A stretch of DNA of 12,973 nt from JBCBEX01 sp038528235 (lineage in GTDB: Bacteria > Bacteroidota > Rhodothermia > Rhodothermales > Rubricoccaceae): positions 1-12,973 of the forward strand of contig JBCBEX010000106.1 in assembly GCA_038528235.1 (NCBI GenBank). Reading direction: 5' to 3'. Every line of letters starts with the position of its first letter. Within the stretch, counting starts at the first letter, position 1. The notes under the pieces are model-generated. The model worked only from the letters and a program-made list of their open reading frames with translations, was not told the origin of the DNA and did not search any database. Shown here piece after piece: positions 6,328 to 12,973 of the stretch. The translations under genes and the position numbers were made by a program.

Positions 6328-7533
6328 TCACGCCACAGTAAGCGCTTGGTCGAGGTCGGCGAGGAGGTCGGCCTCGTCCTCCACGCCAACGGACAGGCGG
6401 ATCAGCGAGTCGGGGAGGCCCGCCGCGCGACGCACCTCGGCGGGGATCGAGCCATGCGTCATGGAGGCCGGGTGCGAGATGAGGCTCTCGACACCGCCTA
6501 GGCTCTCCGCCAGGCTGAAGACGCGCGTGGCCGCCATCACGTCCATCGCCACGTCCAGCGCGTCGTTGACCAACTCGAACGACACCATCCCGCCAAACGC
6601 AGGCGTCCCTGCCGGGGTTTGCATCTGCCGAGCGGCAATGGCATGACCGGGGTGGTCGTCGAAGCCGGGAAAGCGCACGCGGGCGACCTTCGGGTGGTCG
6701 CGCAGGAAACGGGCCACGGCGTCCGCATTGGCGCAGTGGCGCTCCATGCGCAGGTGGAGCGTCTTCGTCGCGCGGAGGACCAGGAAGCAGTCCATCGGGC
6801 CGGGCGCCGCGCCAGTCGCCTTGATCTGAAACCGCAGCTTCTCGGCCCACGCCTCGTTGCTCGTGAGCACGGCCCCGCCGACCACGTCGGAGTGCCCGCC
6901 GAGGTACTTCGTCGTCGAGTGGAGCACGAGGTCGGCGCCGTGTTCGAGGGGGCGCTGGAGGTAGGGCGACGAGAAGGTGTTGTCCACGACTACGATGGCG
7001 TCGGGGCTGACCGCCTTGGTCCGCTCGGCGAGGGCGGCGATGTCGTAGACCCGCAGCAGCGGGTTCGTTGGCGTCTCGATCCAGACGAGCTTGGTCGACG
7101 GCTCCAGCATCGCCTCGAAGGCGTCGAGGTCGGTGAGGTCGCCGAAGGAAAAGCGGAGGCCGAACGGCTCGTAGACCTGGCGGAAGAGGCGGTAGGTGCC
7201 GCCATAGAGGTCGTTCGTCGAGACGATGTGGTCGCCGGGGCGGAGGCTCTTGCACAGCGCGTCGATGGCGGCGACGCCCGAGGCGAACGCGATGCCGTGC
7301 GCGGCTCCTTCGAGCGCGGCGAGGTTGCCTTCAAGCGCCGTCCGCGTCGGGTTGGTGACGCGCGCATACTCGTGTCCCTGGTGCTCGCCAGGCCGCGCCT
7401 GTACATAGGTCGAGGTCTGGAAGATCGGCGTCATGATCGCGCCGGTCGCGGGATCCGGGGCCTGTCCGGCATGCACGGCGCGGGTGCCAAAACCGAGGGG
7501 GGCAGAGCCGAGGGCATCGGGGGAAGCAGCCAT
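6328..7533 (-). CDS. PLP-dependent cystathionine gamma-synthase / gamma-lyase family enzyme
   Basis: The 401-residue cytoplasmic enzyme belongs to the Cys/Met-metabolism PLP family, which forms or splits cystathionine or handles related sulfur amino acids. Visible landmarks are YARVTNPT (57-64, phosphate-binding Tyr and Arg of the partner subunit), FASGVAAI 83-90, VVDNTFSSP with D184, and the Schiff-base motif HSTTKYLGGHSD with K209. Near the end, SLGGVESLISHPASMTH is typical of the substrate-carboxylate region. Length is normal (family 380-400). The ATG at 7533 gives the usual short N-terminus. An ATG at 7590 is possible but would translate through the hairpin at 7562-7588. Sequence alone does not separate synthase (MetB) from lyase. 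No SAM riboswitch is seen upstream, and it stands alone without other methionine genes. Confidence 0.9.
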   Translation of the reverse strand: MAASPDALGSAPLGFGTRAVHAGQAPDPATGAIMTPIFQTSTYVQARPGEHQGHEYARVTNPTRTALEGNLAALEGAAHGIAFASGVAAIDALCKSLRPGDHIVSTNDLYGGTYRLFRQVYEPFGLRFSFGDLTDLDAFEAMLEPSTKLVWIETPTNPLLRVYDIAALAERTKAVSPDAIVVVDNTFSSPYLQRPLEHGADLVLHSTTKYLGGHSDVVGGAVLTSNEAWAEKLRFQIKATGAAPGPMDCFLVLRATKTLHLRMERHCANADAVARFLRDHPKVARVRFPGFDDHPGHAIAARQMQTPAGTPAFGGMVSFELVNDALDVAMDVMAATRVFSLAESLGGVESLISHPASMTHGSIPAEVRRAAGLPDSLIRLSVGVEDEADLLADLDQALTVA

Positions 7534-7549
7534 CGAAGCAGAAAGAAGC

Positions 7550-7588
7550 AGGTAAAGAGAAGGGGCGTGGCTTGAGCAGCCACGCCCC
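7550..7588 (-). terminator. Terminator-like hairpin between the TPR lipoprotein and the PLP enzyme
   Basis: A perfect 11-bp GC-rich stem (7562-7572 with 7578-7588) closes a 5-base loop. On the minus strand it is followed by the T-rich stretch TTCTCTTT. It lies 49 bases after the TPR gene stop and 28 bases before the PLP enzyme start. It probably ends or reduces transcription of the TPR gene; because the T-tract is interrupted, some read-through is possible. Confidence 0.7.
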
Positions 7589-7636
7589 AACGAACAGACA
7601 GAAACGCGCGGGTGATCCGGCGCGAGACCAGAACGG

Positions 7637-8866
7637 CTAGTTCAGGTCGATCCCGGCGCACTCGGCGGCGTCGCGCGCCTGCTCGTCCATGCGGAGCTGC
7701 GCGTAGACCTGGAAGAGCGCGTTGCAGACCTGCGAGGCGTCGTCGCCGTTGGCTTCGTTGAGCTCGCGGGCGGCCTCATAGTGCGGGAGCGCCGTCTCGA
7801 ATAGCTCGGTGCGCTGGGCCTCGAGTTGCTCGATCTCGGCGGCGTCCGCATTGGCGTCCATCTCCTCGATCTGGTCGTAGAGATCGACCGCCTCGTTCTG
7901 GAAGGAGGCCCCGAGGTTGAAGAGCGCACGAGCACTTGGTTCGCCCTGCGCTTCATATAGCTCGACGGCCTTCATGAGCTGCATCTGGGCCTCCTCGTAG
8001 CGGTTGGCCTGGAGAAGCAGCGAGCCGTAGTTGTAGACATACTGCGCGTTGTCCGGGTTCGACGCGATGATGTCCTCGTAGGTGGCCATGGCGCGGTCCA
8101 TCTCGCCGGCACGCTGGAGGGCATTGAGCAGCTCGATCTGGAGGCCTTCGTCGCCAGGGTAGGCGGCGACGCCTGCTTCGAGCGTGGCCGAGGCCTTGCT
8201 GTTCATCTCGGTGGCCTTCTCCGTCATCTCGGCGGCCTCGGCGTTGGCAGCCTGCTCGACGTAGACGCGGGCGAGGTAGGTGTAGGCGTCGGCGTCGGCG
8301 TCGCCATTGGCGATGGCCATCTCGAGCGGCTCGATGGCGCTCTCGGAGCTTCCAGCCGCGATGTAGGCGAGCCCGGCGTTGAAGTGCCCGTCGGTCGAGT
8401 CCGGCAAGACCATCCCGGCGTTTTTGAACGACTCAGCGGCGGCCATGTAGGCAGACTGGTCTTCGGCGCCGCGCTGGAAGGAGCGCGAGCCAGCCTGCAT
8501 CTCGTTGATCCAGAGCGTGGTGACGGCGTTCTGGACATCGGCGTCTGGCTCAGGCGTCAGCTCCTGCGCGCGGTTGAGGGCCATCAGCGCCTCCTCGACG
8601 AGCGGGCGACGGGCGACGGGATCGCGCTCGTCGTTGGCGATCTGCGTGAGGGCCTGGCCCTTGATGGTGAGCGCCTGGACGTTGTCCGGGTTGGTTTCGA
8701 GGGCGAGGTTGACGAGCTCAAGCGCGCGGGCGTGGTCGTTGTTGCGCATCTCGAGCTTGGCGCCCTCGACGTTGGGGTCGCTGGCGCAACCATCGGCCCC
8801 GACGAGCAAGAGCGTAGCCAGCGCGAGCGCGGGCACGAGAAGAAGGCGGGGGAACGTACGGGTCAT
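7637..8866 (-). CDS. TPR-repeat lipoprotein
   Basis: The 409-residue product starts at the ATG at 8866 with a basic/hydrophobic signal (residues 1-22) ending GADGC, so C27 is a likely lipidation site. The Asp just before the Gly makes the lipobox imperfect. The frame is open upstream to 8980, but that extension is Arg-rich and not signal-like. The mature protein is acidic and helical, with several tetratricopeptide repeats: about 43-76 (ARALELVNLALETNPDN), 160-193 (HFNAGLAYIAAGSSESAIEP), 193-226, 240-273 (AMATYEDIIASNPDN) and 277-310 (YNYGSLLLQANRYEEA). A region rich in Ala and Glu follows (325-375). TPR proteins act as protein-binding scaffolds; no partner is suggested by the neighbours. A weak promoter-like pair, TTGAGG (9008-9003) and TATTCC (8986-8981) with a 16-base spacer, lies upstream. 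Confidence 0.85.
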   Translation of the reverse strand: MTRTFPRLLLVPALALATLLLVGADGCASDPNVEGAKLEMRNNDHARALELVNLALETNPDNVQALTIKGQALTQIANDERDPVARRPLVEEALMALNRAQELTPEPDADVQNAVTTLWINEMQAGSRSFQRGAEDQSAYMAAAESFKNAGMVLPDSTDGHFNAGLAYIAAGSSESAIEPLEMAIANGDADADAYTYLARVYVEQAANAEAAEMTEKATEMNSKASATLEAGVAAYPGDEGLQIELLNALQRAGEMDRAMATYEDIIASNPDNAQYVYNYGSLLLQANRYEEAQMQLMKAVELYEAQGEPSARALFNLGASFQNEAVDLYDQIEEMDANADAAEIEQLEAQRTELFETALPHYEAARELNEANGDDASQVCNALFQVYAQLRMDEQARDAAECAGIDLN

Positions 8867-9327
8867 GATCTGGCGGGCTGTGTGGTACGAGTGACGAGGC
8901 CGCTGCGGTGGGCGACATGCGCTGCGACACTGCCGGGCGGCGCTGGAGACCAGGGCAGTTGGCTCGGGTCGACAGCGCACGGAATAGGGTAGCTGGATTG
9001 CGCCTCAAGGACGTTGAGACACAACCTGCAAAAGCTACGCTGTGCCTCGCTGATCAACAATGCAGCGCACCGACCAACGCCTCAGCCTATGCACGACTTG
9101 CCAGCTTTTTCGTGCGAAGCGCGTGGGTGCACACGGTCAGGGGGCCTCGTGCGGCCGCTTTAAGGCCATGTAGGGCGAGTAGGAGAGCTGAAGTCCCGAG
9201 TGCTGGATAGACTCGTGATCTGCGCGCATCTGCAGGAGTTTGTGCAGCGACTAGCTGTCACAAAGCGAAGGACTTGGGAGGAGAGGCAGATCGTTTTCCA
9301 CAGCCGGATGTGGGAATGTGCAAAACC
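8867..9327. other. Non-coding interval between the divergent TPR and queA genes
   Basis: No frame on either strand looks like a protein. Visible elements are the weak minus-strand promoter-like pair at 8981-9008, a small inverted repeat CTCAA/TTGAG at 9004-9018, GCACGA/TCGTGC at 9091-9115, and an operator-like inverted repeat at 9239-9264. In that last one, TTTGTG and CACAAA flank CAGC/GCTG with a one-base bulge. Confidence 0.5.
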
Positions 9328-9360
9328 TTTTGGTACCCCTCCAAAACGCGGTTATATTCG
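9328..9360 (+). promoter_or_regulatory. Bacteroidota-type promoter of the queA gene group
   Basis: TTTTG (9328-9332) and TATATTCG (9353-9360) are separated by 20 bases. This fits the -33 TTTG / -7 TAnnTTTG promoter typical of Bacteroidota, with one mismatch in the -7 box. Transcription would start near 9367, giving a 5' leader of about 205 bases. TTTTGG (9328-9333) and CCAAAA (9341-9346) form an inverted repeat over the -33 box, and CAAAAC is repeated directly 21 bases apart (9321, 9342). A regulator may bind here. Confidence 0.55.
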
Positions 9361-9571
9361 CCCCCGGTCGCATGCGGATACGACGAACGTGGACCGTCAA
9401 CGACGGTCGCCCCGAACCCAGACGGACGCAGCCCCGTGCCTCGCCCTCATGAGGCGGCGCCGTGCTCCACCCGTCGAGCCGCGAAGCAGGCCCTCACCCC
9501 ACCGTCCCCCTGCTCGATCCTCTATGCGCCTGGATACCGCCCCCGCCGCGTTCCGGCACACTATCGCCCCG

Positions 9572-10618
9572 ATGAAGCTGACGGATTTCGTCTACGACTA
9601 TCCGAAGGCCGCCATCGCGAAGTATCCAGCCGAGCCGCGCCAGACGGCCCGCCTGATGGTGATCGACCGTCAGAGCCGGACCGTGGAGCACCGAACCGTC
9701 GCCGACCTGCCCGACTACTTTGGGCCAGGCGATGTCATCGTGGGCAACGACACCGCCGTGTTTCCGGCGCGTCTCTACGGGCGCAAGGAGAAGACCGGTG
9801 CGAAGATCGAGGTCTTCCTGCTGCGCGAACTCAACCCGGAGACGCGGCTCTGGGACGTGATCGTCGACCCCGCGCGCAAGATCCGCGTGGGCAACAAGCT
9901 GTACTTCGACGGCGACCTCGTCGCCGAGGTGATCGACAACACGACAAGCCGCGGGCGAACGATCCGCTTTTGCTTCGAGGGGTCGCCGCAGGACCTCTAC
10001 GACCTCATCGACCGCCACGGCACCACGCCGATCCCGCACTACTGTCGCCGGCCTGCCGAGCCGGAAGACCGCGAACGCTACCAGTCGCCCTTCGCCCGGC
10101 ACCGCGGCGCGGTCGCAGCGCCAGCCGCGTGCCTCCATTTCGAGGACGCGCTGCTGCGTCGACTTGACGAGAAAGGCGTGGAGGTCCACTGCGTGACGCT
10201 GCACACGGGACTGGGCACGTTCCGCCCCGTGGAGGTTGAGGACCTCTCAAAGCACCGTATGGACGTGGAGTACTTCCGCGTGCCCCACGAGACAGCCGAG
10301 GCGGTCAACCGCGCGCTCTCGTCGCCGGCGAACACGGTCACGCTGGCCAGCACGACGTCCGTGCGTGCGGTCGAGTCGAGCCTCTCGGCGCGGCGCCAAC
10401 TCAAAGGAGGACAGGGCTGGACGGACAAGTTCATCTATCCGCCCTACGACTTCCTCATCACCGAGCGGCTGCTGACCAACTTCCACATGCCGCGCTCGAC
10501 GCTGCTTATGCTCACGGCCGCCTTCTGCGGGCACGACCTGCTCATGCAGGCCTACAACGAGGCCAAGAAGGAGCAGTATCGCCTCTTCGCGTTCGGCGAC
10601 GCGATGCTGATTTTGTAG
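9572..10618 (+). CDS. queA: S-adenosylmethionine:tRNA ribosyltransferase-isomerase
   Basis: QueA transfers and isomerises the ribosyl part of AdoMet onto 7-aminomethyl-7-deazaguanine in tRNA, giving epoxyqueuosine in GUN-anticodon tRNAs. The 348-residue product matches the Bacteroidota form: VGNDTAVFPARLYG 57-70, EKTGAKIEVFLLREL 73-87, DNTTSRGRTIRF 122-133, VTLHTGLGTFRPV 208-220, TTSVRAVES 261-269, GWTDKFIYPPYDF 282-294, TNFHMPRSTLLML 302-314 and FGDAMLIL at the end. The ATG at 9572 is chosen because MKLTDF is where family members begin; the frame is open further upstream but the extension is low-complexity and Arg/Pro-rich. The motif usually read as AAPxAGLHF is AAPAACLHF here, with Cys at residue 187. 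ispD follows after 96 bases. The window's tRNA-Tyr (GUA) belongs to the modified class. No preQ1 riboswitch pattern is seen in the leader. Confidence 0.96.
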   Translation: MKLTDFVYDYPKAAIAKYPAEPRQTARLMVIDRQSRTVEHRTVADLPDYFGPGDVIVGNDTAVFPARLYGRKEKTGAKIEVFLLRELNPETRLWDVIVDPARKIRVGNKLYFDGDLVAEVIDNTTSRGRTIRFCFEGSPQDLYDLIDRHGTTPIPHYCRRPAEPEDRERYQSPFARHRGAVAAPAACLHFEDALLRRLDEKGVEVHCVTLHTGLGTFRPVEVEDLSKHRMDVEYFRVPHETAEAVNRALSSPANTVTLASTTSVRAVESSLSARRQLKGGQGWTDKFIYPPYDFLITERLLTNFHMPRSTLLMLTAAFCGHDLLMQAYNEAKKEQYRLFAFGDAMLIL

Positions 10619-10714
10619 AGCAAGCGCCTCCAACTGGATCGCGCTCGGCATCTGCACACCCTTCGGCCCGGCACGTACCACCAGCAAGGAGCACTACTGG
10701 AAGAGAAGTCAACC

Positions 10715-11455
10715 GTGCGCAGTCGTGTCTCCGTGATCGTCCCAGCTGCGGGTGCTGGGCTCCGCATGGGCGGCGGTACCCGCAAGCAGTTTCGCGTGCT
10801 CGGCGACGCGCCGGTGCTCGTGCAGACGCTCCGCGCCTTCGAGGCCCACGACAACGTGGATGCTCTCGCAGTCGTCGTGCCTCCAGAGGAAGTCGGTCCG
10901 GTGTCGGCACTGCTCGACGTGCACGCCCTCACGAAGCTCGCTGCCGTCGTGGCAGGCGGGACGACGCGGCAGGCCTCGGTCGGACAGGGCCTTGATGCGG
11001 TGGTGGCACACGGAGCTGAAGAGAGTAGCCTCGTGCTCGTCCACGACGGCGTCCGCCCGTTCATCGATGCAGACGCGATCGCGCGGGTGATCGCAGCGGC
11101 GCAGTCGCAGGGGGCGGCAGCCTTGGCCCTGGCCGTTGCCGATACGCTGCGGCGCGGCGACGGCAACACGTTTGGCGATACCGTCCCGCGCGACGGACTC
11201 TGGCGGATGCAGACCCCCCAAGCGTTCCGGATGTCCCTCCTCGTTGAGGCGCATGCGGCCGCGCGCCGCGACGCCTTCGCTGGCACTGACGAGGTTGCGC
11301 TCGTGCAGCGGATCGGTCATGCCGTCCAGATCGTGCCGGGCAGTGCGTTCAACGTCAAGCTGACCCGGCCGAGCGACTGGGCGTTCGCCGAGGCGGTGTG
11401 GCCGGTGTGGCTAAAGCAGCAGGGTCGCAACGGAACAGCCGTATCGCGCGTCTGA
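10715..11455 (+). CDS. ispD: 2-C-methyl-D-erythritol 4-phosphate cytidylyltransferase
   Basis: IspD couples CTP to methylerythritol 4-phosphate in the non-mevalonate isoprenoid pathway. The 246-residue protein shows the nucleotide-binding start PAAGAGLRMGGGTRKQF (10-26, with R17 and K24), HDGVRPFI 110-117 with D111, and the C-terminal signature WRMQTPQAF 163-171, TDEVALVQR 191-199 and NVKLTRPSDW 213-222 with K215. Length is close to the usual 225-240, with a short extra tail. The start is a GTG at 10715, directly before the first beta strand; no close Shine-Dalgarno is seen (a GGAG lies about 25 bases upstream). It sits 96 bases after queA and 58 bases before ispF on the same strand, so co-transcription is likely. 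The two isoprenoid genes are separate here, not fused as in some bacteria. Confidence 0.95.
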   Translation: MRSRVSVIVPAAGAGLRMGGGTRKQFRVLGDAPVLVQTLRAFEAHDNVDALAVVVPPEEVGPVSALLDVHALTKLAAVVAGGTTRQASVGQGLDAVVAHGAEESSLVLVHDGVRPFIDADAIARVIAAAQSQGAAALALAVADTLRRGDGNTFGDTVPRDGLWRMQTPQAFRMSLLVEAHAAARRDAFAGTDEVALVQRIGHAVQIVPGSAFNVKLTRPSDWAFAEAVWPVWLKQQGRNGTAVSRV

Positions 11456-11513
11456 TCTTCTCGCCTCGGTGCTGCGTTCCGTACCGACGCTTTCCTCTCT
11501 CCCAGTCTCCTCT

Positions 11514-11996
11514 ATGATTCGCATCGGCCTCGGCTACGACGTGCACCGGCTCGTGGAAGACCGCGCGCTCATCCTCGGCGGCGTGACGATCCCGCACACG
11601 CACGGGCTGCTCGGCCACTCCGACGCCGACGTGCTCGCCCACGCCATCACCGACGCGCTGCTCGGTGCGGCCTCGCTCGGCGACATCGGCGCGCACTTCC
11701 CCGACACCGATCCGCAGTGGAAGGGCGCGGACAGCCTCAAGCTGCTCGCCGCCTCCGTCGCGCTCGTCGCGGAGGCAGGCTTTGCGGTCGGCAACGTGGA
11801 CGCGACCGTCGTGATGCAGCGTCCGAAGCTGCGTCCACACATCGACGCGATGCGGGTCAACCTGGCGCGAGTGCTCAGCGTCGACATGGCGCAGGTGTCG
11901 GTCAAGGCAACGACCAACGAGACGATGGGCTTCGTCGGCCGCGAGGAGGGCGTCGCCGTGCACGCCGTTGCGCTGTTGGTGGGACGAGACGACTAG
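11514..11996 (+). CDS. ispF: 2-C-methyl-D-erythritol 2,4-cyclodiphosphate synthase
   Basis: IspF cyclises CDP-methylerythritol 2-phosphate with release of CMP, two steps after IspD. The 160-residue length is standard. The N-terminus IRIGLGYDVHR supplies metal ligands D9 and H11; the third, H43, lies in HSDADVLAHAITDALLGA (34-51). ASLGDIGAHFPDTDP (53-67) and the C-terminal KATTNETMGFVGREEGVA complete the family pattern. The ATG at 11514 is preferred because family members begin at this point; the frame extends 15 codons upstream without matching the family. The DedA-family gene starts three bases after the stop, implying one transcript. IspE, the intermediate step, is not in the window. Confidence 0.97.
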   Translation: MIRIGLGYDVHRLVEDRALILGGVTIPHTHGLLGHSDADVLAHAITDALLGAASLGDIGAHFPDTDPQWKGADSLKLLAASVALVAEAGFAVGNVDATVVMQRPKLRPHIDAMRVNLARVLSVDMAQVSVKATTNETMGFVGREEGVAVHAVALLVGRDD

Positions 11997-11999
11997 GCC

Positions 12000-12668
12000 G
12001 TGCTCGAACTGCTCAACGAGGTCGTCGAATGGATGCGAGCGTTGCCGCCAGTAGGCGTGTATGCCGTCGTCTTCGTCGTGGCCTACCTCGAAAACCTCGT
12101 CCCGCCGATCTGGGGCGACTCGGTGGTGGTGTTCGGCGGCTACCTTGTCGGCCTCGGCAGCGTGGGCTTCGTACCGACGGTCGTGGTGTCAACCCTCGGT
12201 GGGGCGCTCGGGTTTATGACGATGTATGGCCTTGGCTGGCGCTTCGACGAGCGGGTGTGGGAGGAGGGGCGCCTCGCCTGGATCCCGCGCGGTCCGGTCG
12301 AGCGGGTGCAGAAGTGGATGCGGCGATGGGGCTATGGGCTGGTGCTGGCAAACCGCTTCGTGAGCGGAGCGCGGAGCGTGGTGCCGCTCGTCGTTGGCAG
12401 CGCCCGGATGCCCGTTGGCCCGACGGCGGCGTGCGCCACGGTGAGCGCCTTCGTCTGGTGTCTGTTGCTTGTGTGGGGTGGCTACGTCCTCGGCGACCAG
12501 TGGGAGCGGGTCGGCGATTACCTCCAGGCGTACGGCCAGGTCATATCCGGCCTCGTCGTCGCGCTTGGGGTGGGGTGGGGTGTGCGCTGGCTCTGGCGTC
12601 GGCGCGAGGGGCGTCGGCGCAGGAGAAGACCAGAGCGGGGTCAAGAATCGGCAAAGGACCAGCCCTAG
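12000..12668 (+). CDS. DedA-family (VTT domain) membrane protein
   Basis: The 222-residue integral membrane protein belongs to the DedA/SNARE-associated group, whose better-studied members move or flip undecaprenyl phosphate or phosphatidylethanolamine across the inner membrane. Visible: hydrophobic segments at about 18-34, 42-75, 126-165 and 180-200; the re-entrant motif ENLVPPIWGD (31-40) with E31 and D40; and the second motif NRFVSGARSVVPLVVGSARM (118-137) with R119, G123 and R125. A highly basic tail (RRREGRRRRRRPER) follows the last helix, consistent with a cytoplasmic C-terminus. The start is a GTG at 12000, three bases after ispF, suggesting translational coupling. The exact substrate cannot be read from sequence. 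The tRNA-Thr promoter begins 13 bases after the stop, and no terminator is seen between. Confidence 0.9.
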   Translation: MLELLNEVVEWMRALPPVGVYAVVFVVAYLENLVPPIWGDSVVVFGGYLVGLGSVGFVPTVVVSTLGGALGFMTMYGLGWRFDERVWEEGRLAWIPRGPVERVQKWMRRWGYGLVLANRFVSGARSVVPLVVGSARMPVGPTAACATVSAFVWCLLLVWGGYVLGDQWERVGDYLQAYGQVISGLVVALGVGWGVRWLWRRREGRRRRRRPERGQESAKDQP

Positions 12669-12680
12669 CGGCCGGCGTCG

Positions 12681-12709
12681 TTGACAGTGCTGCCACAGCG
12701 CCGTACTTT
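12681..12709 (+). promoter_or_regulatory. Strong sigma-70-type promoter of the tRNA-Thr/tRNA-Tyr unit
   Basis: A perfect TTGACA -35 box (12681-12686), a 17-base spacer and a TACTTT -10 box (12704-12709) predict a start near 12716, about 58 bases before tRNA-Thr. The leader holds a GCCTGC/GCAGGC inverted repeat (12734-12739 and 12763-12768), which may fold in the precursor RNA. This box type differs from the -33/-7 type seen before queA. Confidence 0.75.
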
Positions 12710-12773
12710 AATCATCCTTGTGCAACGTCAGAAGCCTGCCCCTGAGGTAGGCTCTCTTGTTTGCAGGCGTTCT

Positions 12774-12846
12774 GCTGGCGTAGCTCAGTTGGTAGAGCAG
12801 CTGATTTGTAATCAGCAGGTCGGGGGTTCGAGTCCCTCCGCCAGCT
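12774..12846 (+). tRNA. tRNA-Thr (anticodon UGU)
   Basis: The 73-base cloverleaf has acceptor GCTGGCG pairing with CGCCAGC and discriminator T at 12846. The D-arm is TAGCTCAGTTGGTAGAGC. The anticodon stem GCTGA/TCAGC encloses TTTGTAA, giving anticodon TGT. The T-arm is GGGGGTTCGAGTCCCTC. CCA is not encoded (TCT follows). It is the first gene after a strong promoter. Confidence 0.97.
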
Positions 12847-12912
12847 CTGCCCTACGTCAGCGCTGCCCGCTTCATGCTGGCGCGCCGCTGTTCTTTTTGC
12901 GATTGCACACCC

Positions 12913-12973
<61 letters not shown>

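Noticed and set aside
7534..7636. SAM riboswitch before the PLP sulfur-amino-acid enzyme
   Set aside because: Only a simple 11-bp hairpin with a T-rich tail is present; the interval is too short and lacks a multi-helix aptamer.
8867..8980. N-terminal extension of the TPR lipoprotein
   Set aside because: It is Arg/Ser-rich without family similarity; the signal peptide starts at 8866.
9200..9571. Long N-terminal extension of QueA
   Set aside because: It is low-complexity, Arg/Pro-rich and includes the predicted promoter; homologues begin at MKL.
9361..9571. preQ1 riboswitch in the queA leader
   Set aside because: I found no compact hairpin-plus-A-rich-tail pattern resembling the known preQ1 classes.

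Overview
The window looks like chromosomal sequence from a GC-rich member of the Rhodothermota/Bacteroidota group (Rhodothermales-like). Three things point there: a secreted amylase ending in a type IX secretion-style tail (NPFNP near the start of the tail, SGVYFYRL near its end), a Bacteroidota-type QueA, and a DUF1573 protein. This assignment is inferred from protein families only. Nothing here is a phage, an insertion sequence or a CRISPR array.

Layout. Minus strand, 1-944: the N-terminal part of a CoA-binding acyl-CoA synthetase / protein acetyltransferase-type gene that runs off the left edge, preceded by a tRNA-Lys / tRNA-Leu pair with its own promoter, a spacer hairpin and a textbook terminator. 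945-1552 holds no convincing gene but has a large imperfect hairpin and, just before the next gene, a LacI-family-type operator. Plus strand, 1553-6267: a secreted GH13 alpha-amylase of 1010 residues, then a lipoprotein of the CpcT/CpeT family with a structured leader, then a secreted two-repeat DUF1573 protein. Minus strand, 6328-8866: a PLP-dependent Cys/Met-metabolism enzyme and, upstream of it, a TPR lipoprotein, separated by a terminator-like hairpin. 8867-9571 is non-coding and carries a good Bacteroidota-type promoter. Plus strand, 9572-12668: queA, ispD, ispF and a DedA-family membrane protein. The right edge holds a strong TTGACA promoter driving tRNA-Thr and a tRNA-Tyr cut by the window end.

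How the genes relate. ispD and ispF are two steps of the non-mevalonate isoprenoid pathway. The DedA gene starts three bases after ispF; since some DedA proteins recycle undecaprenyl phosphate, this is a suggestive but unproven link between making and recycling the lipid carrier. The amylase is an extracellular starch-degrading enzyme, probably under sugar-responsive repression. The tRNA-Thr/tRNA-Tyr pair resembles the start of the tRNA cluster that in many bacteria leads to tuf or secE/nusG, which would lie just outside the window.

Most of the region is ordinary housekeeping. The parts most worth a second look are the CpcT/CpeT-like lipoprotein in a genome with no visible phycobiliprotein context and the leader in front of it, where a promoter-like sequence, a 10-bp long-range stem, a T7 tract and a competing hairpin sit directly before the ribosome binding site.
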